Origin: Pseudomonadota bacterium
GTDB taxonomy: Bacteria > Pseudomonadota > Alphaproteobacteria > Reyranellales > Reyranellaceae
Direction: 5' to 3'
Assembly: GCA_018240745.1 (NCBI GenBank)
Contig: JAFEFF010000198.1
Location: forward strand, 1 to 64,000
Length of the DNA stretch: 64,000 nt
The translations under genes and the position numbers were made by a program. Of this stretch, positions 1 to 8,188 are shown piece by piece. The notes beneath the pieces are model-generated. The model was not told where the DNA came from. It saw nothing but the letters and a program-made list of their open reading frames with translations, and did not search any database. Within the stretch, counting starts at the first letter, position 1. Every line of letters begins with the position of its first letter.

Positions 1-149
1 CCGCCGCCAGTCTCGACGCCGCTTGCCCGCGGCGCTTCCCTCCACCGCCCAGCTGGCCCGATCACTGAATGACAATATTCAAACCAACCTCTTGACTCCT
101 GATCGCTCATATAAGGACGACAGAGGGTGCTGTCTGTGCGGTCCCAGCG
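1..149. other. Leading stretch with no assignable gene
   Basis: An open frame runs in from the window edge on the plus strand and stops with TGA at 70-72. It could be the last 23 codons of an upstream gene, but it is too short and too low in complexity to identify. Nothing else is supported before the CoA transferase stop at 150. Confidence 0.3.
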
Positions 150-1370
150 TTAGCCGATCACCTTCTTTTCGCGCAGGGCGGCGACCTCGGCGTCGCCGAG
201 GCCGGCGAGTTCCTTGAGGACCGACTCGGTGTGCTCGCCGAGCGACGGCGGCGGGCGGGTGTCGTCGACAGGGGTGTCGGAGAAGCGGTAGTTCGAGCCG
301 ATCAGCGGCACGTCGCCGACTCTGGCGTGCCTGTAGGTCTTGAGCATGCCGCGGCGCTTCACCTCCGGCTCGTCGAGCGCTTCCTTCATGGTGCGGATCG
401 GGCCGGCCGGGAGGTGACGGAACTTCTGTGTCCAGTTCTCCTTCGTGTCGGTCTTGAGCACGTCTTCCATCATCCGGGTGAGCAGCGCCTTGTTGGCGAC
501 GCGGTCGGCGATGGTGGCGAAGCGCGGATCGGTGGCCCATTCGGGATGGCCCATCGCCTTGCAGGTGTCGACGAACAGCTTCTGGTTGGCGACCGCCATG
601 TAGATCTTGCCGTTCGCCGTATCGAACGAGCCGTTGGGCGAGGAGGCGAAGTGGCTGTTGCCGGCACGCCGCGGCTGGTCGCCGCCGATCAGGTAATACG
701 AGCCCATGTTGCCGAGGCAGGCGAGCGCGGTGTCGTACAGCGCGAGATCGATGTGCTGGCCCTTTCCCGTCCCACGACCGGCCGCGTCGCGCGCATAGAG
801 CGCGGCGTTGATCGCCGCCACCGCGTGGATGCCGGTCATGGTGTCGACGATCGCGATGGCATGGCGCAGGCCCTCGCCATCGGCCTCGCCGTTGACGCTC
901 ATCATGCCCGATTCGCCCTGCAGCACCGGATCGTAGCCCGGCCGGTCCGACAACGGCCCGGTCTGGCCGTAGGCCGAGATCGAGAGATAGATCAGCCTGG
1001 GATACTTCTCCTGCACGCTCGGATAGTCGAGCCCGTATCGCTTCAGCACGCCCGGCCGGAAGTTCTGGATCACCACGTCGGCCTTCTCGAACAGGCGGTG
1101 CACGATCTTCTGGCCGTCGGGCTTGGTGAAATCGAGCGCCACGCTCTTCTTGCCGCGATTGTAGGTCATGAAGAAGTGGCTCTCGCCGGTCGGCCCGCCG
1201 GCGCGCGGGCCCGCGCCCTTGCGCGTGTCGTCGCCGCCGTCGGGGTTCTCGATCTTGATGATCTCGGCGCCCATGTCCGAGAGAATCTGCGTGCAGAAAG
1301 GTCCAGCGATGACGCGCGTGAAATCGACGACGCGAATTCCGGAGAGCGGTGGACGGCCAGCCTGTGACAT
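150..1370 (-). CDS. CaiB/BaiF family CoA transferase (class III)
   Basis: The 406-aa product matches the usual length of class III CoA transferases, which move CoA between organic acids through an aspartyl-CoA thioester. The N-terminus has the family opening LSGIRVVDFTRVIAGPF, followed by MGAEIIKIENPDGGDD. D147 in DRPGYDPVLQGESG fits the catalytic aspartate position of formyl-CoA transferase. The ATG at 1370 opens directly on the conserved fold. It diverges from a TctC-type binding protein only 56 bp away, suggesting that a carboxylate is captured and then activated to its CoA ester. The substrate cannot be told from sequence. Cytoplasmic. Confidence 0.9.
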   Translation of the reverse strand: MSQAGRPPLSGIRVVDFTRVIAGPFCTQILSDMGAEIIKIENPDGGDDTRKGAGPRAGGPTGESHFFMTYNRGKKSVALDFTKPDGQKIVHRLFEKADVVIQNFRPGVLKRYGLDYPSVQEKYPRLIYLSISAYGQTGPLSDRPGYDPVLQGESGMMSVNGEADGEGLRHAIAIVDTMTGIHAVAAINAALYARDAAGRGTGKGQHIDLALYDTALACLGNMGSYYLIGGDQPRRAGNSHFASSPNGSFDTANGKIYMAVANQKLFVDTCKAMGHPEWATDPRFATIADRVANKALLTRMMEDVLKTDTKENWTQKFRHLPAGPIRTMKEALDEPEVKRRGMLKTYRHARVGDVPLIGSNYRFSDTPVDDTRPPPSLGEHTESVLKELAGLGDAEVAALREKKVIG

Positions 1371-1426
1371 GCGCGCAAGGTAGGGCTGCGTGCGGTGCGC
1401 TGTCCACGTGCTGCGTTTCCTTTAGC

Positions 1427-2428
1427 ATGCAGCGCATGCTCACGTTCCGCAGATCGCTTTCTCGCCGCACGCTTCTGGCTGCCTCCGCACTCGCTGCTTT
1501 CCCCGCCCCTGTGCTCCGCGCACGGGCGGATGCGAACTGGCCCAGCAAGGCCGTGCACATCGTCGTGCCGTTCGCGCCGGGCGGCTCGGGCGATATCACC
1601 GCCCGCCTGGTCGGCAAGTACATGGAGGACAAGACCGGCCAGCCGTTCGTGGTCGAGAACAAGGCCGGCGCCAACGGCATCGTCGGCGTGCTGTCGGTGA
1701 AGTCCTCGGCGCCCGACGGCTACACGCTGATGCTGGCGACGACCTCGACCAACGCCGCCAACGTCCACATGTACAAGAGCCCCGGCTACGATCCGGAGAA
1801 GGACTTCCAGGTGGTGGGCGTGATCGGCTCGAGCGGCGCCTTCCTGGTCGTGCCGGCCGACAGCCAATTCAAGTCGATGGCCGATCTCGTGGCCTATGCC
1901 AGGGCCAATCCCGGCAAGCTGAACTACGGCTACTTCAACGCCAGCTCGCAGGTGCCCTCGGCGGTGCTGGGCGAGAAGGCCAGGCTCGACTGGCAGGGCA
2001 TCGCCTACAAGGCAATCGGCAACGCCTGGAGCGACCTCTATGCCGGCGCGATCCAGTTCATGTTCGTCGACCTCACCGCGGCGCGCGGCCAGGTCGTAGC
2101 CGGCAAGGTGCGGCCGCTGGCGATCTCGCTGCCCGAGCGCAGCCCCCTCTATCCCGACGTGCCGGCGCTGAGCGAAAGCTACCCCGGCTTCGTCTCGACC
2201 GGCTTCCTCGCCATCGCCGTGCCGAAGGCGGTGCCCGACGACATCAAGCAGCGCCTGAACGCCCTGATCAACGAGGCGACCTCCTCGCCCGCGATCAACA
2301 AGCGGCTGGTCGAGGAGTTCGCGCTCACGGCGCGCACGCTCGACCTCGCGCAATGCGCCCAGCAGGACCGCGAGGAGCGCGCCAAGTGGGCCGACTACGT
2401 CAGGATCGCCAGGATCGAGCCGCAGTAA
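1427..2428 (+). CDS. Bug/TctC family periplasmic substrate-binding protein
   Basis: A 333-aa exported protein of the tripartite tricarboxylate transporter receptor family. The N-terminus carries a run of arginines and a hydrophobic segment ending in an Ala-rich cleavage region (about residues 1-34). The mature part opens with WPSKAVHIVVPFAPGGSGD, the hallmark of Bug proteins, which bind carboxylates in the periplasm. ATG 1427 was chosen because the longer open frame (from 1349) overlaps the divergent CoA transferase; ATG 1436 is an alternative. No TctA/TctB membrane subunits are nearby, which is common for Bug proteins. Ligand unknown. Confidence 0.88.
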   Translation: MQRMLTFRRSLSRRTLLAASALAAFPAPVLRARADANWPSKAVHIVVPFAPGGSGDITARLVGKYMEDKTGQPFVVENKAGANGIVGVLSVKSSAPDGYTLMLATTSTNAANVHMYKSPGYDPEKDFQVVGVIGSSGAFLVVPADSQFKSMADLVAYARANPGKLNYGYFNASSQVPSAVLGEKARLDWQGIAYKAIGNAWSDLYAGAIQFMFVDLTAARGQVVAGKVRPLAISLPERSPLYPDVPALSESYPGFVSTGFLAIAVPKAVPDDIKQRLNALINEATSSPAINKRLVEEFALTARTLDLAQCAQQDREERAKWADYVRIARIEPQ

Positions 2429-2459
2429 ACTCATCGCGCCCGCCCGTTTCGACCGTTTT

Positions 2460-2477
2460 CGCCGTTTTTAAACGGCG
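2460..2477. terminator. Palindrome just beyond the TctC-like gene
   Basis: CGCCGTTT-TT-AAACGGCG is a perfect inverted repeat beginning 32 bp after the TctC stop and followed by GTTT. It could fold as a short hairpin ending transcription, although the T-run is weak. It is also part of the AAACGG/CCGTTT repeat field, so it may instead be a protein-binding site. Confidence 0.35.
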
Positions 2478-2542
2478 TTTCCGAGGGTCGACGCGCCAAA
2501 AGGCTGATGCGGCGGCACTCTCCGGCGATCACGCTTGGCGAT

Positions 2543-2580
2543 AAACGGTCGAAAACGGAGCGAAAACGGTGAGAAAACGG
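2543..2580 (+). repeat. AAACGG direct-repeat array (4 copies)
   Basis: AAACGG occurs at 2543, 2553, 2564 and 2575; the last three are extended to GAAAACGG with exactly 11-bp spacing. Repeats in phase with the helix turn are typical of cooperative protein binding. The reverse complement CCGTTT is repeated three times at 2444-2467 with 9-bp spacing, giving an overall inverted arrangement about 75 bp apart. Confidence 0.6.
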
Positions 2581-2796
2581 ATGTCTCGCCACCGGCCGCA
2601 AAGCGCAGCGTGCATCAAGCGCAGCCGTCGGCATGACGAAACTCGACGAAGGACTCCTCGGACATCGGTGAACTCCTGGTACGCAAAATCAAACGACCAG
2701 GATTTTATCTCCAAGCGCGCCGCGCACCTATTAAGGGCAATGGCCTCGGATTTTCGCGCGCGAAACGCACCCCATCGAGGGGGCCAATGCCCAAGG

Positions 2797-2817
2797 AGCG
2801 CTCGCGCCGCGAGCGCT
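2797..2817 (-). terminator. Hairpin downstream of emrB-like gene
   Basis: AGCGCTCGCG and CGCGAGCGCT are perfect 10-bp arms around a single C, about 13 bp beyond the stop of the minus-strand efflux gene. The stem is very GC-rich, but no U-run follows on the minus strand, so this may be an mRNA 3' stabiliser as much as a terminator. Confidence 0.45.
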
Positions 2818-2829
2818 TATCCACAGACC

Positions 2830-4419
2830 TTAGTGCGCGTCGGCGGCGATCGCGGCGCCCTTCGGCGGCTTGCGCAGGATCAGGAGCGTCGCGAGGCTGA
2901 GGATGATGCAGACGCCGAGGATCCAGAAGCTGTCGGCGTAGGCCATCACCGTCGCCGACTGGCGAACCTGCTGCGCCAGCAGGCTGGCGCTCTGCAGTTG
3001 CGCGGTGCCGCTGTCGGCGCCGTGCGATCCGAACATCGCCCCCAGGGTCTGCAGGCGCTCCTGCAGGCGCAGGCTGTTGCGGCTCATCGCCTCGGCGATC
3101 ACCGAGAAGTGTACCTGCTCGCGCGTCTGCACCACGGTCGACAGCATGGCGATGCCGATCGAGGCGCCGAGGTTGCGCATCACCGAGGTGATGCCGGCCG
3201 AATCGGCGGTGTCGCGCCGCGTCAGGCCGACCACCGAAAGCTGGGTCAGCGGGATGGTCGCCAGCGGCTGGCCGGCCGCCCGCAGGAGCTGCGGCAGCAT
3301 CAACTGGTCCATCGCCGTGTCGGGCGACATGTCGACATTGATGAAGCAGCTCACCGCGAACAGCATCAGGCCGCACGCGACCAGGATGCGCGGGTCGATT
3401 CGCTTGATCAGGAACGGCATGAGCGGCAGCAGGAAGAGCTGCGGGATGCCGCTCCACATCACCACCTCGCCGATCTGCTGGGCGTTGTAGCCCTGGACCT
3501 GCGCCAGATACGACGGGATCAGGTAGACCGAGCCGAACGCGGTGGCGCCGAACACCGCCATCAGGATGCCGGAGCCGCCGACCGCCGGGTTCTTGAACAG
3601 GCGGAGGTTGATGAACGGCTTGTCGGCGGTGAGCTCGGCGATCAGGAACACCGCGATACCGATCGCCGAAGCGATACTGGCGGCGACGATAATGCGCGAA
3701 TCGAACCACTCATCCCGCTGCCCCTCCTCCAGCACGAAGATCAGCGAGCTGAGCCCGATCGCCATGGAAGCGATGCCGAGCCAGTCGGCGCCGCGCAGCT
3801 CGCCAAGCTTCGGCTGTTCCCTGTCGAGCGCCCAGAGCTGGATCGCCACCGCGGCCGCGCCGGGCAGGACGTTGAGATAGAAGATGTAGTGCCAGCTCCA
3901 GTTCTCGGTCAGCCAGCCGCCGACGGTCGGGCCGATCGCCGGTGCGAAGGTCGCGACCATGCCGAACAGGGCGACGCCGATCGGCTGCTTGTCGGCCGGC
4001 AGGCGGCTGCGCACGATGGTGATGGCGGTCGGGATCAGCACGCCGCCGGTGATGCCCTGGCCGGCGCGCCACAGGATCATCTCGGTCAGGCTGTTGCTCA
4101 TGGCGCACAGGATCGAGAAGCCGATGAACATCATCGAGTTGATCGACAGGAAGCGACGCAGGCCGAAGGTGCGCGCCAGCCAGCCGGTCAGCGGGATGAC
4201 GATGATCTCGGCCATCAGATAGCCGGTCGAGATCCAGCTCCCCTCCGACGGCGTGGCGCCGATCGCGCCGCCGATCTCGGCGAGCGAGGCGTTGGTGATC
4301 TGGATGTCGAGGATCGCCATGAAGGCGCCGAGGATGCCGCCGGCGACCGCCAGCCAGTCGCGCAGCGTCAGCCCACCCTCGTCGCCGCCCGGGGCTCCGG
4401 GAAGGCCGGCGGTGTTCAT
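2830..4419 (-). CDS. emrB: DHA2-type MFS multidrug efflux permease (EmrB-like)
   Basis: The 529-aa product is a 14-helix drug:H+ antiporter of the EmrB/QacA group in the inner membrane. The first helix contains the family signature FMAILDIQITNASL, followed by WISTGYLMAEIIVIPLTGWL and the motif-C-like stretch GPTVGGWLTENWSWHYIF. The start at 4419 overlaps the stop of the upstream EmrA-like gene in an ATGA, indicating translational coupling. Together with EmrA and an outer-membrane TolC (not in this window) it would export hydrophobic compounds across the envelope. Expression is probably controlled by the divergent HxlR regulator. Substrates unknown. Confidence 0.92.
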   Translation of the reverse strand: MNTAGLPGAPGGDEGGLTLRDWLAVAGGILGAFMAILDIQITNASLAEIGGAIGATPSEGSWISTGYLMAEIIVIPLTGWLARTFGLRRFLSINSMMFIGFSILCAMSNSLTEMILWRAGQGITGGVLIPTAITIVRSRLPADKQPIGVALFGMVATFAPAIGPTVGGWLTENWSWHYIFYLNVLPGAAAVAIQLWALDREQPKLGELRGADWLGIASMAIGLSSLIFVLEEGQRDEWFDSRIIVAASIASAIGIAVFLIAELTADKPFINLRLFKNPAVGGSGILMAVFGATAFGSVYLIPSYLAQVQGYNAQQIGEVVMWSGIPQLFLLPLMPFLIKRIDPRILVACGLMLFAVSCFINVDMSPDTAMDQLMLPQLLRAAGQPLATIPLTQLSVVGLTRRDTADSAGITSVMRNLGASIGIAMLSTVVQTREQVHFSVIAEAMSRNSLRLQERLQTLGAMFGSHGADSGTAQLQSASLLAQQVRQSATVMAYADSFWILGVCIILSLATLLILRKPPKGAAIAADAH

Positions 4420-5573
4420 TGCTGCGCCGTGGCGCCCCCGACTCGAGGGGCGCTCCCGGCTCGAGCGGCGGGCTGCGCTGCCGTCTGCACGGGTGCGCTG
4501 CGCGTGTCGACCGTGGCGGTGACGCTGCGGCCCGGCCTGAGCTGCGCGGTCAACGGGTCCTTGGGATCGAGCACGATCTTCACCGGCACGCGCTGCACGA
4601 TCTTGGTGAAGTTGCCGGTCGCGTTCTCGGGCGGCAGCAGCGCGAACTGCGCGCCCGTGCCGGGCGCCAGGCTGTCGACCGTGCCCTTGATCGGATGGCC
4701 GGGGAAGGAATCGACGTCGACCGTCACGCTCTGGCCGGGATGCATCCGGCCGGTCTGCGTCTCCTTGAAGTTCGCGACGAGATAGACGCTCTGCGTCGGC
4801 ACGACCGTCAGCAGACGCGTGCCGGGCTGCACGAGCTGGCCCGCGCGCACGGAGCGATCGCCCACGACGCCGTCGATCGGCGCGGTGATGGTGGTCTGTG
4901 CGAGATTGATCTTCGCCTGGTCGAGCGCCGCCTGCTTGGCCGCAATCGTGGCGTCGGCCTGCCGGCGCTGCGTCTTCAGCACGTCGGTATGCGCCTGCGC
5001 GGCGGCGAGCGTCGCCTGACGCTGCGCGAGGTCCGACTGGGCCTGCTGCTGCCGTTGCGCCGAGCCCGCGCCGGTGCGCGCGAGGTCGTTGTAGCGCTTG
5101 AACTCCTGCTGCGAGAAGTCGACTGCGGCCTGGGCCTGCGCAATCGTCGCCTGCTGCTCCTCGAGCTGGGCGTCGATGTTGGCCGCGGTGGCCTGGGCGT
5201 TCTCGAGATCGGCCCTGGCGCTGTCGAGCGCGGTCCGGTAGTCGCGCGGATCGATGCGCACCAGCACGTCGCCCGCCTTCACCGTCTGGTTGTCGCCGAC
5301 GGCGACCTCGGTGACGTAGCCCGACACCTTCGGCGCGATCGTCACGCTGTCGGCCCCGAGATAGGCGTCGTCGGTCGACTCGTAATGACGTCCCACGGCG
5401 TACCAATAAGCGCCGTAGCCCGCACCGGCGGCCAGCACGACCGCAGCCAGCATCATGAGCAGCCGCTTGCGCCGCCGCTCGTTGTCGGTGGTGCGCCTGG
5501 TCTTCGGCGGCTCGAACCGGGTCTGGTACTCGGCCTGATCGAACTCGAGAGGGGGCGTCTGCGAGCCGTCCAC
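4416..5573 (-). CDS. emrA: HlyD/EmrA family periplasmic adaptor
   Basis: A 385-aa membrane-fusion protein. A basic cytoplasmic start (RRTTDNERRRKRLL) is followed by one transmembrane helix (about residues 38-58), a biotinyl-lipoyl-like strand pair, a long alpha-helical hairpin rich in Gln/Ala (about 110-210), then the second lipoyl half with TTITAPIDGVVGDRSVRAGQ and a beta-barrel domain. It links the EmrB-like permease to an outer-membrane channel. It is first in the operon and overlaps emrB by 4 bp. The C-terminal tail is Ala/Pro-rich and probably disordered. Confidence 0.92.
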   Translation of the reverse strand: MDGSQTPPLEFDQAEYQTRFEPPKTRRTTDNERRRKRLLMMLAAVVLAAGAGYGAYWYAVGRHYESTDDAYLGADSVTIAPKVSGYVTEVAVGDNQTVKAGDVLVRIDPRDYRTALDSARADLENAQATAANIDAQLEEQQATIAQAQAAVDFSQQEFKRYNDLARTGAGSAQRQQQAQSDLAQRQATLAAAQAHTDVLKTQRRQADATIAAKQAALDQAKINLAQTTITAPIDGVVGDRSVRAGQLVQPGTRLLTVVPTQSVYLVANFKETQTGRMHPGQSVTVDVDSFPGHPIKGTVDSLAPGTGAQFALLPPENATGNFTKIVQRVPVKIVLDPKDPLTAQLRPGRSVTATVDTRSAPVQTAAQPAARAGSAPRVGGATAQQ

Positions 5574-5651
5574 GCGGTGATAACTCCTTTGGGTAGGGAC
5601 GGATTTAATCCCTTGTGCGATTCCCTCAAGTAGGATTGATTTTAAGACCTA

Positions 5652-5660
5652 GTATGATAC
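5652..5660. promoter_or_regulatory. Candidate operator between emrA and hxlR-like gene
   Basis: GTAT-G-ATAC is an odd-centred palindrome in the AT-rich 96-bp divergent spacer, 9 bp before the regulator ATG. The surrounding TATGATACAATAAA could also contain the regulator's -10 element. Binding of the HxlR-type protein here would block its own gene and might affect emrAB; this is inference from position. Confidence 0.4.
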
Positions 5661-5669
5661 AATAAACTC

Positions 5670-6056
5670 ATGGTCGATATTGAACGTGCCCGCACCGATC
5701 GGGAATTCGCTCGAAGCCTGCAGATCGAGTTTCGCCGCGCTGTCGGCATGATCGCGGGGCGCTGGAAGCTCGAAATCCTCTGGCTGCTGAGCCAAGGCAC
5801 CCACCGCTTCGGGGAGCTGAAGCGCGGCCTGCCGGGCATCACCCAGCACATGCTGACCGCTCAACTCCGCGCTTTGGAGAAGGACGGGCTGATCAAGCGC
5901 ACGATCTACGCCGAGGTGCCGCCCCGGGTGGAGTACGAGATCACGCCCAATGCCCGCCGCCTGCGGCCCATCTTCGTCGAGATCGTCAAATGGGCGCAGG
6001 ACAACCAAAAGCTCGGCGTGCTGCCGGCCGCGGAGCAGGAGCAGCCGCCGGCTTAG
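5670..6056 (+). CDS. HxlR family winged-helix regulator
   Basis: A 128-aa MarR/HxlR-type repressor or activator. The conserved HxlR core is clear: IAGRWKLEILWLLSQGTHRF, GELKRGLPGITQHMLTAQLR (recognition helix) and LEKDGLIKR, then the wing YAEVPPRVEYEITPNARRL. It acts as a dimer on DNA. Its divergent placement to emrAB suggests that it controls the pump. Unlike aldehyde- or quinone-sensing HxlR members it has no cysteine at all, so a thiol switch can be excluded and direct ligand binding is more likely. Confidence 0.9.
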   Translation: MVDIERARTDREFARSLQIEFRRAVGMIAGRWKLEILWLLSQGTHRFGELKRGLPGITQHMLTAQLRALEKDGLIKRTIYAEVPPRVEYEITPNARRLRPIFVEIVKWAQDNQKLGVLPAAEQEQPPA

Positions 6057-6089
6057 TTAAGCTGGGCCGCGGCCACATGCGGTGGCTTG

Positions 6090-6503
6090 CTATTCGATCT
6101 TCAGCGGTGGAAGGCTCGCGCGCGGATCGACGGTGTCGCGCTGCCGGTCGAGCCAGCGACGGGCCTCGTGCAGCTCGGCGAAGACGCGGATCGGACGAAT
6201 CAGATGGCCGCGCTCGGAGAAGGCGCGCGCCTGCTCGGCGATTGGCCCGGGACCGACGACGATGGCGACCGGCCCGACCGCCCCATCGACCTCGCGTTCC
6301 CGCACGACCGCCGCGAAGGTGCCGATCTGCTCCGGCGCAAAGCGCGTCGTCATCCCTTTGGCATCGATCATCTTCGCATAGGGGCGGGCGCCCTCGCGAT
6401 CGATCGCCTGCAGGAAGTCACGCACGTGCTCGGGCTGTATCTCGCCCTTGGCCACGGCGACGACCAATCGGCTTCCGTGCGAAATGGTCCATTCAATCGG
6501 CAT
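6090..6503 (-). CDS. STAS/SpoIIAA-like cytosolic protein, function unknown
   Basis: A 137-aa soluble protein. The beginning (IEWTISHGSRLVVAVAKGEI, then a helix HVRDFLQAID) and the strand YAKMIDAKGM resemble the alternating strand-helix pattern of STAS/SpoIIAA-like proteins, but there is no clear phosphorylatable Ser motif. ATG 6503 was preferred over an upstream ATG at 6566, because the fold starts there and the extra residues look non-coding. It is 70 bp downstream of hisC on the same strand and may be cotranscribed. Family assignment is tentative. Confidence 0.65.
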   Translation of the reverse strand: MPIEWTISHGSRLVVAVAKGEIQPEHVRDFLQAIDREGARPYAKMIDAKGMTTRFAPEQIGTFAAVVREREVDGAVGPVAIVVGPGPIAEQARAFSERGHLIRPIRVFAELHEARRWLDRQRDTVDPRASLPPLKIE

Positions 6504-6573
6504 GCCGAGACGATAGCACTGCGCCGCGGACGGTACGATGAACATTGGCGCTATCGCACGCACCACGCATTTT

Positions 6574-7626
6574 CTAGAGCAATCGGCGCAGCAGAGCGAT
6601 CAAGCGATCGCATTGATCGTCCGTACCGACCGTGATGCGCAGGAAGTTTTCGATGCGCGGCTTCTGGAAATGCCGAACCAGCACCCCGTGCTCGCGCAGC
6701 CTGGCGGCGAGCGAGGCGCCGCGATGGCCAGGATGGCGCGCGAAGACGAAGTTCGCCCGCGACGGCAGGACCTCGAAGCCGAGCGCCGAAAGCTGGTGCG
6801 AAAGCCGCTCGCGGCTCGCCATGATGCGCCCGCGCGTCCCCTCGAACCACGCCTCGTCCTCGATCGCTGCGGCCGCGCCGGCTTGGGCAAGGACATCGAG
6901 CGGATAGGAATTGAAGCTGTCCTTCACCCGCTCCAGCGCCTCGATCAGCGGCCGCTGGCCGATCGCAAAGCCGACCCGCAGGCCTGCCAAGGCGCGCGAC
7001 TTGGACAGCGTCTGGACGATCAGCAGGTTGTCGTGGCGCGCCACCAGCGGCACCGCGCTCTCGGCACCGAAGTCGACATAGGCCTCGTCGATCACCACCA
7101 GCCGGTCGGGATGCTCCGCCACCAGCGCCTCGATCGCGTCGCGCGGCAGCGCAATACCGGTCGGCGCGTTCGGGTTGGGCAGCAGGATGGCGCTGCACGG
7201 GCGCCGGTAGTCGGCGGTCTGCACCTGCATCGCCGCATCGAGCGGCACCTCCTCGCAGCGGATGCCGTAGAGGCCGCCGTAGACGGGATAGAAGCTGTAG
7301 GTGATATCGGGAAACAACAGCGGCGCGTCGTGCTTCAGCAACGCCTGGAAGGTGTGCGCCAGCACCTCGTCCGAGCCGTTGCCGACGAACACTTCCTCGG
7401 GCGTCACGCCGTAGCGCGCCGCGATCGTCGCGCGCAGGGCCGACGCGCCGGGATCGGGATAGAGATGCAGGCGCTCCGTCGCCGCGGCGATCGCCGCCAG
7501 CGCGCGCGGCGAGGGACCGTAGGGATTCTCGTTGGTGTTGAGCTTGATCAGGCCGTCCACCTTGGGCTGCTCGCCCGGCACGTAGGGCGACAGTGTATGG
7601 ACGACCGGGCTCCAGAAGCGGCTCAT
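6574..7626 (-). CDS. hisC: Histidinol-phosphate aminotransferase
   Basis: The 350-aa PLP enzyme converts imidazole-acetol phosphate to histidinol phosphate in histidine synthesis; related enzymes also transaminate aromatic amino acids. Visible motifs are [13 protein letters not shown] (30-40), PNPNAPTG (150-157), the PLP-binding aspartate in VIDEAYVDF (D180), the Schiff-base lysine K209 in [14 protein letters not shown], and the C-terminal arginine in FLRITVG. It begins only 8 bp after the Spy/CpxP-like copper-block gene, so it may ride on the copper operon transcript, which is odd for a biosynthetic gene; no other his gene is nearby. Confidence 0.93.
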   Translation of the reverse strand: MSRFWSPVVHTLSPYVPGEQPKVDGLIKLNTNENPYGPSPRALAAIAAATERLHLYPDPGASALRATIAARYGVTPEEVFVGNGSDEVLAHTFQALLKHDAPLLFPDITYSFYPVYGGLYGIRCEEVPLDAAMQVQTADYRRPCSAILLPNPNAPTGIALPRDAIEALVAEHPDRLVVIDEAYVDFGAESAVPLVARHDNLLIVQTLSKSRALAGLRVGFAIGQRPLIEALERVKDSFNSYPLDVLAQAGAAAAIEDEAWFEGTRGRIMASRERLSHQLSALGFEVLPSRANFVFARHPGHRGASLAARLREHGVLVRHFQKPRIENFLRITVGTDDQCDRLIALLRRLL

Positions 7627-7634
7627 GATCGGCG

Positions 7635-8174
7635 CTATTGGCCCGGATGGTGATGATGCATCGGCGTCCCGTCGCGATAGCCGCGCAGCTCGGCATACCG
7701 CTCGACCTGCGCCGGCTGCAGCAGGTCCAGCGTCGCGAGATGATATTTGAGGTGCGCCGCACGCAGTCTTCCCTGCGTCGCCCCGATCTCGGCAGCGGCC
7801 TCCGCAATCGACTTCGGTGTCGCTTTGTGCTCCGCGAACAGCGCATCCAGCACCGCCTCCTGGCCGATCAGTTGCTCGCCGATCGGTATCGTCTCGGCTT
7901 TCATCGTCTCGAATTGGCGGCGCACGGCCGAGCGCTGGTCGTCGCTCAATCCGAGCCGGTCCGCCAATTCGAGGACGTGGCTTGGTCCCGGATAGCCGTT
8001 CAATTCTGCCGCCAGGGCCAGGCCCATGCCCCGGCCCGCTTTCAAATCAGCGATCTGCTGATCCGACAGCGCCTTCACGGGGCGCATCTGCATCCCCGCG
8101 TAGGGCGATTGGGCAAGGGCCGATGGAACGGCGGCTGCCGCGATGATCGCCAGAGACATGAGATGCTTGTGCAT
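7635..8174 (-). CDS. Spy/CpxP-like periplasmic protein of the copper block
   Basis: A 179-aa secreted protein with a signal peptide ([21 protein letters not shown]). The rest is helical with [15 protein letters not shown], similar to the LTxxQ repeats of Spy/CpxP chaperones and periplasmic heavy-metal sensors. It ends in a His-rich tail (MHHHHPGQ) and has Met-rich MQMRP after the signal, both plausible metal ligands. ATG 8174 was chosen because it opens on the signal peptide. It lies 14 bp after copB. It probably protects or buffers the periplasm during copper stress (inference). Confidence 0.75.
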   Translation of the reverse strand: MHKHLMSLAIIAAAAVPSALAQSPYAGMQMRPVKALSDQQIADLKAGRGMGLALAAELNGYPGPSHVLELADRLGLSDDQRSAVRRQFETMKAETIPIGEQLIGQEAVLDALFAEHKATPKSIAEAAAEIGATQGRLRAAHLKYHLATLDLLQPAQVERYAELRGYRDGTPMHHHHPGQ

Positions 8175-8188
8175 GCGACTCCTCCTCC

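Larger units (their letters stand above)
2429..2829. other. 400-bp intergenic region without a gene
   Basis: No credible coding frame. It holds three CCGTTT copies at a 9-bp period (2444, 2453, 2462), an 18-bp palindrome CGCCGTTTTTAAACGGCG at 2460-2477, four AAACGG copies at 10-11 bp period (2543-2580), a strong hairpin (2797-2817) and a perfect DnaA-box consensus TTATCCACA (2817-2825). The region is flanked by the stops of two convergent genes, so promoter function for either neighbour is not expected. Confidence 0.6.

Noticed and set aside
92..115. TTGACT and TATAAG as a sigma70 promoter
   Set aside because: The spacer is only 12 bp, and no plus-strand gene follows.
2817..2825. Chromosomal origin from the DnaA box
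   Set aside because: There is a single box, no AT-rich unwinding region and no dnaA, hemE or parAB nearby. Kept only as a DnaA-binding candidate.
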